This document shows, one piece after another, positions 26,417 through 35,156 of a stretch of 38,130 nt of DNA. The notes under the pieces are model-generated. The model had not been told where the DNA came from, ran no database searches, and saw nothing but the letters and a program-made list of their open reading frames with translations. The position numbers were made by a program, and so were the translations under genes. Source of the stretch: CAZSMC01 sp964607755 (GTDB taxonomy: Bacteria > Zhuqueibacterota > Zhuqueibacteria > Residuimicrobiales > Krinioviventaceae). Within the stretch, counting starts at the first letter, position 1; every line of letters starts with the position of its first letter. Location: assembly GCA_964607755.1 (NCBI GenBank), contig CAZSMC010000041.1:1-38130 (forward strand), read 5' to 3'.

Positions 26417-26958
26417 ATCACAGGGAGTTCAAGAATGACAGGATAACAGGATATTAAGGATAGACAGGATCAATTCATTTAGATTTTTATCGTGTTAATC
26501 AAGCCATGATCGCGTAAATCATAGGAGGATTGGTAATGGAACTTGCAAGCTCGACTGAAAAAAATATTGGCTGTGCTTACAAGGTATACAACACCTTAGG
26601 ATTCGGCTTTTTGGAGTCTGTTTATGAAAATGCCCTGGCAATTGAATTGAGAAAAACAAAAATCCATAAAGGTTTTCTATGAAGGAATAGTTGTCGGCAA
26701 CTTAAGCGGATATCATTGTCGATGACCTTATCATTATTGAACTGAAATCTGTAGAGAATATCGTAAAAAAGTCAAGTTCAGGTGGTCAATTATCTAACCA
26801 CCACTGTCAAGCCGGTAGGTTTACTGCTGAAATTTACGCCACATAAGGTGGAAGTGAAACGAAAGGTGCGGATATTACCAGATAAAGCGTGATTCTGTAA
26901 ATCTTTATCATCCTGTTATCCTGTCAAGTTGGTAAATACAACTTTTAATCCCTGTGAT
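26417..26958. mobile_element. Inverted-repeat-bounded unit carrying a dead GxxExxY gene
   Basis: The left end has ATCACAGGGA (26417-26426) and TGACAGGATAACAGGAT (26436-26452). The right end has their exact reverse complements, TCCCTGTGAT (26949-26958) and ATCCTGTTATCCTGTCA (26910-26926). The spacing between the two blocks differs (9 and 22 bp). The inner block is itself built from ACAGGATA/ACAGGAT. The whole unit is about 540 bp and encloses the GxxExxY remnant. No transposase and no obvious target duplication is seen. I recall similar CAGGAT-rich DNA beside GxxExxY genes in other genomes, which suggests a small non-autonomous element. Confidence 0.5.
26536..26892 (+). pseudogene. GxxExxY family protein, frameshifted remnant
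   Basis: The first 47 codons read intact from MELASSTEKNIG through the hallmark GFGFLESVYENAL to a premature TGA. The remainder is recovered only by changing frame: VFYEGIVVG, then ADIIVDDLIIIELKSVENIV, then VGLLLKFTPHKVEVKRKVRI ending at the TGA at 26890. At least three indels are needed. The family is widespread and of unproven function, resembling a nuclease-like fold (the IELKSV segment). A good ribosome site, ATAGGAGG, remains in front of the ATG, so a short N-terminal peptide could still be made. Confidence 0.75.
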
Positions 26959-26993
26959 TGGTTACACAAAAACAGGTATCAAGGTCGTCATGT

Positions 26994-28952
26994 TTATGTG
27001 ACCAACAAGCCGACTCCCCGTCCCAAAAGAGCGATGCCTGTAGCCAGTATCAGTGTGATGACCGTAGCCAATAGTGTTCTTCTCCAACCAACTTCCTTGC
27101 CCATCACACCAAGCGTGGCCAGGCAAGGGATATAAAAGACAACAAACAACGTGAAAACAATAATTTGTACTGAGCTCATCACTGCAGTAACATTGGTTGT
27201 TTCGAGTGCCTGAAAGAGCATGAGCATGGAAAGTTCTTTTCTCAGAATACCAAAAATGAGCGTGGTGCCAACTTCTTTGGGAAGATCGAGAAGATACGTT
27301 AACGGAGAAAGAAGCGAATTGATGGCAACGTCAAGCTCGTACCACTGCGCGATGTTGAGCACCAAGCTGCCCACAACCAGCAGCGGCCAGGCGACAACAA
27401 TAAAATCCCGCAAACGCAGCCAGGTTTTCGCAAGAATGACTCTGAGCACAGGTCTGTGATAAGAGGGTATTTCCATAATCATTCCGGGCGAGTCCGCCGG
27501 TAGCATACGATTCAAGATCGTGCCGGTAATGGCAATGACGATAATGTTGAGAAAATAAATACCCAGGACGGCGAATCCGCCGAGATAATAGCCGACCAAT
27601 CCCATGATGACTGTCATGCGCGCGGAGCAGGGCACAAGAATAGCAACAACGGTGGCAATGAACCGGTCGCGGGCGGTCGGCAGGATGCGTGTCGCCATCA
27701 CCGCTGGAACACTGCAGCCGTAACCCAGCAATGCCGGAACAATAGCTGTGCCGTGCAAGCCGATTTTGTGCATAATGCTGTCCATGAGAAAAGCAATGCG
27801 CGGCAGATAACCGATGTCTTCGATCAGAGCCATGCCAATCATAAAAGGTAAAAGATACGGCAGCACAATAGCAATACCGCCGGCCATGCCCTGTAGCGCT
27901 CCGTGAAGAGACTGGAAAAGCAACGAGTCCCGGCCGAATGGATCGAGCAATGTTTGAATACCGTTTTCCAAAAAATTCAGCAGCGGCTCTTCAACCCAGG
28001 CACCAAATTGAAAAACGATATTGAAAAAAACCGCCAGCACCCCGATCATCACAAGCAAACCCCACACCGGATGCATGATAAAATCATCGACCCGGTCGTA
28101 CCAGCGGTACTCACGGCTGCTCACGGTAGCTGATTTTTCGAACAATGTCATTGCAAGAGAATGTCGTTCTGAAGAAATGACTTCATCTGATGAGCGTCCG
28201 TGTTCCTTGCTGAGTTCTTGCTGATAGTGCTCTACCTTTTTTGTTAAAGTGCCGTCCAGGCTTTGCGCGTGCCGCTGGAAATACGGATCGTTCTCTAATA
28301 GTTTGATGGCATAAAGTCGGGGATGGTTTTGAATGTCACCTGAACCGATAGCAGAAATATCCTGTTTTAACTGTTGAATTTTATTTTCTACATGACGGCT
28401 CAGCGGCAGGGGAGCTCCTTTTCTGTGATATTTGTGGGTTTCAAAAGCGGATTCAAAAAGTTCATTCAAGCCCTCGCCCTTGGACCCGACAGTTGTCACA
28501 ACGGGAATACCCAACAGTTTTTCCAATTTCTTCACATCAATGTGAATGCCTTTGCGCTCGGCTTCATCGATCATGTTCAGGCACAACACCATGGGAATAT
28601 CCAGTTCCAAAAGCTGCAGCGTAAGCTCTAAACTGCGGCTCAGTATCGAAGCATCCACGACGTTTATGATCACATCGGTTCGTTCTCTTAAAAGGTACTT
28701 TTTAGATTCCTCGGTCGCTTTGTCAAAAGAAGTGAGAGAATAGAGCCCGGGTAAATCCACAAGATTACAGGTGTAGTTATTGACAGACACGTGACTTTTT
28801 ATGTATTCAACCGTTGCACCGGGAAAGTTGGTGGCAATGGAACGGTAACCGGCAACACTGTTAAAAATCGTGCTTTTACCAGAATTGGGTTGACCCACCA
28901 AAACAAATTGTGGATGGGGATGGATATTTTTAACTGGAGGGTTGTTTTTCAT
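26994..28952 (-). CDS. feoB: Ferrous iron transporter FeoB
   Basis: The 652-residue protein imports Fe(II) across the inner membrane. Its N-terminal GTPase domain has G1 GQPNSGKS (20-27), the G2 region ATNFPGATVEY, G3 DLPGLYSL and G4 NMID. After a helical domain, the membrane part starts near 285 and has the two Gate regions with GYGCSVPAVMATR and ILVPCSARMTVIMG, both with the expected Cys. It is shorter than the 773-residue E. coli protein, mostly by a shorter linker and C-terminus. It follows feoA by 7 bp. Confidence 0.95.
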   Translation of the reverse strand: MKNNPPVKNIHPHPQFVLVGQPNSGKSTIFNSVAGYRSIATNFPGATVEYIKSHVSVNNYTCNLVDLPGLYSLTSFDKATEESKKYLLRERTDVIINVVDASILSRSLELTLQLLELDIPMVLCLNMIDEAERKGIHIDVKKLEKLLGIPVVTTVGSKGEGLNELFESAFETHKYHRKGAPLPLSRHVENKIQQLKQDISAIGSGDIQNHPRLYAIKLLENDPYFQRHAQSLDGTLTKKVEHYQQELSKEHGRSSDEVISSERHSLAMTLFEKSATVSSREYRWYDRVDDFIMHPVWGLLVMIGVLAVFFNIVFQFGAWVEEPLLNFLENGIQTLLDPFGRDSLLFQSLHGALQGMAGGIAIVLPYLLPFMIGMALIEDIGYLPRIAFLMDSIMHKIGLHGTAIVPALLGYGCSVPAVMATRILPTARDRFIATVVAILVPCSARMTVIMGLVGYYLGGFAVLGIYFLNIIVIAITGTILNRMLPADSPGMIMEIPSYHRPVLRVILAKTWLRLRDFIVVAWPLLVVGSLVLNIAQWYELDVAINSLLSPLTYLLDLPKEVGTTLIFGILRKELSMLMLFQALETTNVTAVMSSVQIIVFTLFVVFYIPCLATLGVMGKEVGWRRTLLATVITLILATGIALLGRGVGLLVT

Positions 28953-28959
28953 TTTTAAA

Positions 28960-29190
28960 TTAGTTTTCCACTATTTCTACAATCACGCGTGAAGCCATCC
29001 CGCGCCCAATAGCGATATCGGTTTGATTCATTGACAGCAAAATCGGGCCGCCAAACGGGCCGCCGCGTTTGACCATTGCTTCTTTGCCAATATAAATACC
29101 AAGCTGATTGAGCCGTTGCCGTACATTATGCCCCCCGTGAATGGCAATGATTTTCACTTTTTGATTTGGTTTTATTTTTTCTAATGTCAT
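28960..29190 (-). CDS. feoA: Ferrous iron transport accessory protein FeoA
   Basis: The 76-residue SH3-like protein contains NQKVKIIAIHGGHNVRQRL, then the LGI turn and a GGPFGGPILLSMNQTDIAIGR stretch ending in the typical RxxAxxI motif (RGMASRVIVE). FeoA proteins bind and modulate FeoB. Its ATG overlaps the stop of the regulator gene by 4 bp and it precedes feoB by 7 bp, so the three form one operon. Confidence 0.92.
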   Translation of the reverse strand: MTLEKIKPNQKVKIIAIHGGHNVRQRLNQLGIYIGKEAMVKRGGPFGGPILLSMNQTDIAIGRGMASRVIVEIVEN

Positions 29191-29717
29191 TTTTCAATAT
29201 CTCTTCCAGAATGTTGTGGTGATGTCGGTTTGTTTACCTGGATATCGATTTTCGGGCATGAAGAACAGTCCACAGAACCTTGATTGAATTTACTGCAGTT
29301 GGGGAAAAAGCTCAGGATCTTATCCCACGGCTGCGGGCATTCTTTGATAAACTTTAAAAAACAGTCAATGCTGTTTAATGTTTGTTGACTGATAACGTGT
29401 TCAATCTGGCAGGCATCTTGTTCTGCTATTTCCAGTTCCAGACCAAGAATGAGGGTGAAAAACTGTTTGATCGTTTGATGTCTTTTTTGCAACGTCTCTG
29501 CCAATTGTCGCCCGTCTAATGTGAGCGAAATATAACCGTACTGTTTCCGGTCGACCAAATTTTTTTCTTGCAAATGGTTAAGCACCAGCGATACGCTGGA
29601 TTTGGTCACGCCCCGGCGCCGGGCAATATCCGTCACCCGCGCCACTTTGTTTTCTTTTTCCAGCGCAAAAATAACTTCAATATATTCCTGCGTGGTAGTG
29701 TCAAATAATAGATCCAT
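29187..29717 (-). CDS. DtxR/MntR-family metal-dependent repressor
   Basis: From the ATG at 29717 (an in-frame TTG three codons earlier is less likely) the product is 176 residues. A winged helix occupies about 7-70, with VTDIARRRGVTKSSVSLVL as the recognition region. The metal site is recognisable from DtxR: Glu11, His80 and DACQIEHVIS with Cys103, Glu106 and His107. This Cys favours Fe(II) over Mn(II). The C-terminal tail carries NCSKF and DCSSCPK, a Cys cluster seen in some relatives that could bind iron or a cluster. As first gene of feoAB it very likely represses its own operon when iron is sufficient. Confidence 0.88.
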   Translation of the reverse strand: MDLLFDTTTQEYIEVIFALEKENKVARVTDIARRRGVTKSSVSLVLNHLQEKNLVDRKQYGYISLTLDGRQLAETLQKRHQTIKQFFTLILGLELEIAEQDACQIEHVISQQTLNSIDCFLKFIKECPQPWDKILSFFPNCSKFNQGSVDCSSCPKIDIQVNKPTSPQHSGRDIEK

Positions 29718-29721
29718 TTTT

Positions 29722-29735
29722 ATCAAATGTTTGAT
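29722..29735. promoter_or_regulatory. Candidate operator of the dtxR-feoAB operon
   Basis: ATCAAA-TG-TTTGAT is a perfect inverted repeat just upstream of the repressor ATG, within the predicted leader about 17-30 nt after the transcription start. Binding there would block transcription. It also occupies the place where a ribosome site is expected, and none is visible. Confidence 0.4.
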
Positions 29736-29758
29736 GAATAAAACTTTGTTAAATGTAT

Positions 29759-29787
29759 AATATAATATTTTTATTAAAATTTGTCAA
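29759..29787 (-). promoter_or_regulatory. Promoter of dtxR-feoA-feoB
   Basis: On the minus strand TTGACA (29787-29782) and TATATT (29764-29759) are 17 bp apart, an almost perfect sigma-70-like match. The start would fall near 29752, about 35 nt before the ATG. Confidence 0.65.
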
Positions 29788-29842
29788 GTGGTTTTGAGGT
29801 GTGGTGAGGTTGGAGAATACATCTTGCGAACATTAGTATCTT

Positions 29843-29856
29843 ACAAGTTAACTTGT
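29843..29856. promoter_or_regulatory. Perfect 14-bp palindrome, operator-like
   Basis: ACAAGTTAACTTGT is its own reverse complement. It lies between the divergent feo and gntP operons, about 60 bp upstream of the feo promoter and 230 bp upstream of the gntP promoter. No regulator that would bind it is recognised. Confidence 0.35.
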
Positions 29857-30085
29857 GACCACATTTGGCAAAAGATTTAAAACCTTTTTTGATTCCGGTT
29901 TATCCGGGTTAGGTTTTATGAATTCAGAATTAAACACAGGAATAGGTCATGTTTTACACAAGCTCATGAACTTTAATTATGAAGAATCTAATATTATACA
30001 ATCTATAAGCTCTGAACGTCAGCACTTTTATTCCGACCGGAGAACAGATGTCGCTAAATTTTTTTTGAAAAAGTGAAAAAAGTAA

Positions 30086-30114
30086 TTGACAAAATGTTTA
30101 TAATTGAATATATT
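30086..30114 (+). promoter_or_regulatory. Promoter of the GntP-LarA cluster
   Basis: TTGACA (30086-30091) and TATATT (30109-30114) are separated by 17 bp. The start would be near 30121, leaving a leader of about 305 nt before gntP. The leader (30121-30425) is very AT-rich and contains two tiny frames (MNGNGV, and one starting MMMMTNP) but no structure that I recognise. The stretch 29857-30085 has a 73-codon frame without recognisable similarity, which I do not call as a gene. Confidence 0.6.
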
Positions 30115-30425
30115 ATTTCGAGATTAATGTATACAAAAAAAAGAAAAATATAATACACTTATAATAAATAATATGTAAAATAATATACTAATATGTATAG
30201 AAAGTAATCGTATATATTAAGATAAATAAATAATGAAATTGTATATTTTCTCTTGTTATTAGCATGAACGGAAACGGAGTCTAAAGGAATAGTTACTACA
30301 ACTCACCATGATGATGATGACGAATCCGATAATTACAGTGGAATTCAAAAACAAAAAAATATTTTTTTACCAGCAATAGTCCGCTATCCAAACTGAACAC
30401 ACACGTATCTGAGGAGAAACAGACC

Positions 30426-31814
30426 ATGATTGAAATTCATCCCCTTTTAATTCTATTCGTAGGAACGATAACCGTTGTTGGGATGATCATCATACTGAGG
30501 ATGAATGCATTCATTGCACTGATCTCTTCTGCCATGATTGTTAGTCTGTTGTCTCCTGGCAATATCGAAGAAAAGATTGTTAGAGTCGCACTTTCGTTTG
30601 GCAATACCGCCGGAGGGATAGGAATAGTAATCGCCTTAGCCACTGTGATTGGAAAATGCATGATGGATAGCGGGGCTGCAGACCGAATTGTACAAGTATT
30701 TTTAAAACTATTTGGGGAGAAAAAAACCGGTTTAGCCCTGATGTCAAGCGGATTTATTCTCTCAGTCCCTGTCTTTTTTGACACTGTTTTTTATTTACTT
30801 ATTCCCCTGGCGCGCTCGATGTATAAACGCACCGGAAAGCATTATCTCAAATATATCATGGCAATAACTGCAGGCGGTGTGATCACTCACATGCTTGTCC
30901 CGCCAACCCCCGGCCCGCTTGTTATGGCGCAAAATTTAGGATTTGATATAGGGATGATGATTATTGTCGGACTCGTTGTTGCTTTGCCGGCAGCCACAGT
31001 GGGAATGATATTCTCCTGGTGGCGAGACAGGTCTCTAGACATTCCAATGCGTCCGCTTTATGCAAATGACGAACCCAAACCGAAGAACAACGAAGATTTA
31101 CCCGGATTATTTGTCTCTTTGTTGCCTATTATGTTACCTGTCATTTTAGTTTCAGCAAATACAATTGTTAAAAATCTTTTATTGAAAGCAGAATTAAACA
31201 GCGCGTTCGTCTATGAATTGAGTAAAGTGACGGCTATAATAGGTAATGTGAATTTTGCTATGTTACTGTCGGCTGCAGTTGCACTTTTTGTATTGGTTAA
31301 AAAGAGAAAATTGAGCCGTGAAGCTCTTTCCAATGTCGTAGAAAAAGCGCTGATGAGCGGCGGAGTTATTATTCTCATTACGGCTGCTGGAGGTGCATTT
31401 GGTGCCATGCTACAAGCCGCAGAGATAGGGCCGGCTATTGAGAACATCTTTTTAGCAAGCGGTATACAAACACAAGGTCTTTTTCTGCTTGGTTTGGCTT
31501 TTATCATGGCTTCTATTATGAAAATTGCTCAGGGATCCGGAACAGTCGCTATGATTACAACCTCTGCCATGCTGGCTTCCATGATGACTACCCCAGAGCA
31601 ATTAGGATTTCATCCTGTCTATCTTGCAACGGCAATTGGCAGTGGTTCTATGATTTTTTCATGGATGAATGATAGTGGCTTTTGGATTTTTACAAAAATG
31701 GGCGGACTTGAGGAAATTGAAACGCTCAAGACATGGACACCCCTGCTGTCCCTTGTTGGACTGACGGGTATGATAGTAACTGTCATTTTATCTTTAGTTT
31801 TTCCACTAATTTAG
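30426..31814 (+). CDS. GntP-family sugar-acid permease
   Basis: The 462-residue inner-membrane protein has about 12-13 hydrophobic helices. Family marks are IGKCMMDSGAADRIV near 75, SVPVFFDTVFYLLIPLAR near 113, THMLVPPTPGPLVMAQNLG near 155 and GSGSMIFSWMNDSGFWIF near the end. GntP proteins are proton symporters for gluconate and other 2-hydroxy acids such as glycerate, 2-keto-gluconate or D-serine. GAGGAGA upstream of the ATG is a good ribosome site. Being first in the cluster, it should import the substrate of the pathway, which therefore is probably an aldonic or other hydroxy acid. Confidence 0.9.
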   Translation: MIEIHPLLILFVGTITVVGMIIILRMNAFIALISSAMIVSLLSPGNIEEKIVRVALSFGNTAGGIGIVIALATVIGKCMMDSGAADRIVQVFLKLFGEKKTGLALMSSGFILSVPVFFDTVFYLLIPLARSMYKRTGKHYLKYIMAITAGGVITHMLVPPTPGPLVMAQNLGFDIGMMIIVGLVVALPAATVGMIFSWWRDRSLDIPMRPLYANDEPKPKNNEDLPGLFVSLLPIMLPVILVSANTIVKNLLLKAELNSAFVYELSKVTAIIGNVNFAMLLSAAVALFVLVKKRKLSREALSNVVEKALMSGGVIILITAAGGAFGAMLQAAEIGPAIENIFLASGIQTQGLFLLGLAFIMASIMKIAQGSGTVAMITTSAMLASMMTTPEQLGFHPVYLATAIGSGSMIFSWMNDSGFWIFTKMGGLEEIETLKTWTPLLSLVGLTGMIVTVILSLVFPLI

Positions 31815-31944
31815 AGTTATCAAAAAAAGGAAACAAAGGAGATTTATAATCTGTAAATCGATATCAAAACAAAAGTGCCAATACTAAATGTTTGTTCAAT
31901 GATTTAGGTTTTTGCATAAAAATTGAAAATTTGGAGCTGTGGAC

Positions 31945-33285
31945 ATGGCGCAACATACGCTTACGTTTAGACACAGAGTGACAACACAAGTAGAGATTGA
32001 TGACAAGAATTTGGTATTCAAGGCCGATCCAGTAAAAATCAACAAAATACCTGATCAATATAAAGTAGTTGAGAATGCATTTAATTACCCAATTGGTTCT
32101 GATAAACTCGAACATCTATTAAAAAAAGACCAGTCAGTTGTTGTTTTAGTGGATGATATAACAAGACCAACTCCATCAAAAGATATTTTACCCCATGTCA
32201 TGAAGAGAATAAAAGCAGCAGAGATACCTAATTCATCCGTTACAATTGTCATGGCTATGGGTACGCATAGGCCAATGACCGAACAGGAGTTGGAAATAAA
32301 ACTGGGCCGATCAATTATGGATAATTATACGGTCTTGAACAGGGATTATCGTGAGCAATCAAAGTTTATTCCATTGGGCAAGACGAAGAGTGGTACTCCA
32401 ATCGAAGTGGATCGTGAAGTATTGGAAGCTGATTTTGTCATTGCCGTGGGAAATATTGTGCCACATATTTCGGCAGGATGGGGCGGGGGCTCGAAAATGA
32501 TATTACCTGGTATATGTAGTCAGAAAACTACTGACATGATGCACCTGATGGCCTGCATTGTTCAACCTGTTTTGGAAGTTATTGGGACATTGGATAACCA
32601 GCCAAGAAAGGAAATCGAAAATATTGCCAAAAGAGTGGGACTCAATTTTATTATCAATACTGTACTCGACGAAGATCATAACATGCTTGGCGTTTTTGCC
32701 GGGGAGCCTTATCAAGCTCATAAAGCCGGCGTTCAACTCGCCGAACAAGTCATGGTTGTTCCTATACCCCAGCAGGCTGATATCCTTATTGTATCGGCCA
32801 ATCCCTGCCATTTTGATTACTGGCAAGGTATAAAACCATATGCTTATTCCCATCGCGCGGTTCGTAAAGGAGGAGTGATCATTTTTTTATTGGACGGAAC
32901 TGAAGGATTGTGTGGTGACGCTCCTTCACATGAAGAAACTGTGAGAAAATATTTACTGTATTCATTTAGAGATCTTAAGGATGCGGTTGACCGAGGTGAA
33001 GTTCAAGATATAGTTGGGTTGAATGTTCCAATGTATCATTCAACGCTTCGACATCGCGTTAAAACGTTTTGTGTCACAAATCATATGTCAAAGGACGACA
33101 TTGACGCGATAGGATTTGAAGCGGCATCCAGCGTCCAGGATGCTCTTGAAAAATCATTTCGCATGCTGGGGCAAGATGCCAAAGTTGGCATTATCCCTTA
33201 TGGTGGAGAAACTCTTGTCAGAATGCAGGATGGTTCCGAACCCTGGATGTTAGAGAGCAAAAGAAAACAAGCACAAATGGCTTAG
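31945..33285 (+). CDS. LarA-family nickel-dependent 2-hydroxyacid racemase/epimerase
   Basis: The ATG at 31945 follows GGAG by 8 bp; a GTG two codons earlier is too close. The 446-residue protein has all known features of lactate racemase: DDITRPTP with Arg74, His108 in AMGTHRP, His174 in VPHISAGWGGGSKMILPG, Lys184, to which the nickel-pincer nucleotide is attached, and His200 in MMHL. These numbers coincide with the Lactobacillus enzyme. LarA swaps the configuration at C2 of a 2-hydroxy acid through hydride transfer. Homologues act on substrates other than lactate, including sugar acids. Beside a GntP permease, a sugar-acid 2-epimerase is more likely than lactate racemase. The cofactor makers LarB, LarC and LarE must be elsewhere. 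The gap of 130 bp after gntP holds no terminator. Confidence 0.88.
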   Translation: MAQHTLTFRHRVTTQVEIDDKNLVFKADPVKINKIPDQYKVVENAFNYPIGSDKLEHLLKKDQSVVVLVDDITRPTPSKDILPHVMKRIKAAEIPNSSVTIVMAMGTHRPMTEQELEIKLGRSIMDNYTVLNRDYREQSKFIPLGKTKSGTPIEVDREVLEADFVIAVGNIVPHISAGWGGGSKMILPGICSQKTTDMMHLMACIVQPVLEVIGTLDNQPRKEIENIAKRVGLNFIINTVLDEDHNMLGVFAGEPYQAHKAGVQLAEQVMVVPIPQQADILIVSANPCHFDYWQGIKPYAYSHRAVRKGGVIIFLLDGTEGLCGDAPSHEETVRKYLLYSFRDLKDAVDRGEVQDIVGLNVPMYHSTLRHRVKTFCVTNHMSKDDIDAIGFEAASSVQDALEKSFRMLGQDAKVGIIPYGGETLVRMQDGSEPWMLESKRKQAQMA

Positions 33286-33331
33286 AATTATAAGAGGTGA
33301 ATATTCGAATAGCAATCGGTAGGGAGTTAAT

Positions 33332-34372
33332 ATGAAAGCGTTGGTCAAATGGGGTGACGGAAAAGAAAATATGGGCATTCAGGATGTTCCTGAGCCAAAG
33401 ATAAAACCGGATGAAATACTGATAGAAGTGATGTGTGTCGGTATATGTGGCAGTGACTTGCATATTTGGCGAGATGAAAAAGAGCATAAACGTCCGGTCA
33501 CATTGGGACATGAGTATTCCGGCAAAGTTGTGGAAATTGGCTCGGAATGCAAAAGAATAAAAATCGGAGACCGTATTTGTGGTGACCTGGAAACGTTGAA
33601 TGGTCGGATTGGTACGCATGTGAACGGCGCTTATGCAAAATTTCTGGCCATACCCGAGGCATTGGCTCATGTTTTACCGGATAATGTTTCTTATGAAGAA
33701 GGCGCGATGGTAGAATTAGTGACCTGTATGTCTCACGATTTAATGCACCGAAGCCGCATTAATCCATCGGATTTTGTCGTTGTTCTCGGGCCCGGACCTA
33801 TTGGCTTGACCGTCACCCAGCTTGTTAAACTATGGAGCCCACGATTTATGTTAACTACAGGTCTCTATTCAGATAAGCGCCGATTAGAGATGGCGAAAAA
33901 GCTGGGTGCAGATATGGTGTATTATAGTGAGGACAACCCGGTGGAAAAAGTAATGGAATTAACGAACGGCAAAGGTGCAGAGTTTATTGTTGACGCCACC
34001 GGTGGAGAAGATGCCATTGCACAAGCGACACGCATGGCCCGTATGGGAGCATGGATAACAATTGTTGGTCTGTGGGGCCATGACATAAAAACAAATCTCG
34101 ATATGATACCTTATCACAATTTAACAGTTCGCGGTGGATGGGGATGGGCAGGTATGGAATCAGAAAGCCAGGCCGTCCGCATGGCTTCTGGTTTTGAATC
34201 ATGGGAAAAGGCGCTAAAAATATTAGCCCTGGGAAAAGTGGATATGACGAAAATGATCACACGAAAGATTACTCTGGATGAGTGGCATGACGCTTTCAAT
34301 GATTTAGAGAATAAAAAAGAAATCAAAGTAATGGTTTATCCCAATCCCAAAAAATACAGTCCAAACGGTTAA
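33332..34372 (+). CDS. Zinc-type medium-chain dehydrogenase
   Basis: The 346-residue protein belongs to the polyol/threonine dehydrogenase branch. Catalytic zinc ligands are visible as Cys39 in GICGSDLH and His60-Glu61 in LGHEYSG. The Rossmann motif is VVLGPGPIGLTVTQLVKL. The four-Cys structural zinc lobe, usually at about 90-110, is absent and is replaced by LETLNGRIGTHVNGAYAKF. It would oxidise a hydroxyl of the sugar acid or polyol with NAD(P). Its position between the racemase and the IolB-like isomerase fits a step at C4 or C5 or at another secondary alcohol; which carbon it acts on cannot be read. Confidence 0.88.
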   Translation: MKALVKWGDGKENMGIQDVPEPKIKPDEILIEVMCVGICGSDLHIWRDEKEHKRPVTLGHEYSGKVVEIGSECKRIKIGDRICGDLETLNGRIGTHVNGAYAKFLAIPEALAHVLPDNVSYEEGAMVELVTCMSHDLMHRSRINPSDFVVVLGPGPIGLTVTQLVKLWSPRFMLTTGLYSDKRRLEMAKKLGADMVYYSEDNPVEKVMELTNGKGAEFIVDATGGEDAIAQATRMARMGAWITIVGLWGHDIKTNLDMIPYHNLTVRGGWGWAGMESESQAVRMASGFESWEKALKILALGKVDMTKMITRKITLDEWHDAFNDLENKKEIKVMVYPNPKKYSPNG

Positions 34373-34384
34373 AAGGAGATCTTG

Positions 34385-35149
34385 ATGAGCATCACCTATC
34401 AATTTAACGCTAAAGATTTATTAAACAAAAAAGAACCTGCCGATCTCGATTTACATTATACCTCTGTTCAGCGATTTGAAATAAGTGAAAAGATAACTAT
34501 CGATACTTTAAGTGAAGAGATATGCTTCGTTATTCTGGAGGGAAACGTTCAATTTGAAATTGATAGCCAACAGAGCAACGCTGTTTTCAAGGATATGCTT
34601 TATGTTCCTCGTAATAAAACGATACATTTCATATCAACTGCAGACCGTGCCGTTGTGATGGCTTATGGAGCCCCGGCACATCGTGATACAAATTTTGCCC
34701 ATCTTGAATTTGAAAAGATAGATAAAAATCCGGAGGCACATAAAAAATATGGTAAACCAGAAAATAATAGCCTGCGTGAAGTATGGCATTTCATTAATGA
34801 TGATTTCGATGCCTGCCGTTTGATGATGGGAATTTGCCAGGGGGGCACAGGTGGATGGACATCCTGGCCGCCGCACGAACACAGCGAACAACGTGAAGAA
34901 GTCTATACGTATTTTGATATGGGCAAAGCATTTGCCATTCAGTGTGTTTATGAAAATATGGATGATCCGATAGCCATCGCCCTGGTACGCGATGGAGATA
35001 TTATTTCCATTCCGCGCGGTTATCATCCGAATGTGAGCTCTCCGGCGGGACGTATTTCCTTTGTCTACTGCATGGTGGCTACTCGGCCGGATGAGAGAAA
35101 GTTCATGGATATGCACATTCAAGAATTGTATGGTGATAAATTTAAATGA
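34385..35149 (+). CDS. IolB/KduI-like cupin isomerase
   Basis: From the ATG at 34385, with AAGGAG at the right distance (a TTG just before it is in frame), the product is 254 residues. It is a bicupin. The metal site of the second cupin reads PPHEHSEQREEVYTYF with His164, His166 and Glu171, completed by His214 in PRGYHPNVSSPAG, as in 5-deoxy-glucuronate isomerase (IolB) and related KduI. IolB opens a glucuronate-type aldose to a ketose. No other inositol genes such as IolC, IolD or IolG are here, so the enzyme more likely isomerises a sugar-acid intermediate of this cluster. Confidence 0.8.
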   Translation: MSITYQFNAKDLLNKKEPADLDLHYTSVQRFEISEKITIDTLSEEICFVILEGNVQFEIDSQQSNAVFKDMLYVPRNKTIHFISTADRAVVMAYGAPAHRDTNFAHLEFEKIDKNPEAHKKYGKPENNSLREVWHFINDDFDACRLMMGICQGGTGGWTSWPPHEHSEQREEVYTYFDMGKAFAIQCVYENMDDPIAIALVRDGDIISIPRGYHPNVSSPAGRISFVYCMVATRPDERKFMDMHIQELYGDKFK

Positions 35150-35156
35150 GTCAACT

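Noticed and set aside
29855..30076. 73-codon plus-strand frame between feo and gntP
   Set aside because: GTG start without a ribosome site, no recognised motif, and it runs into the gntP promoter region.
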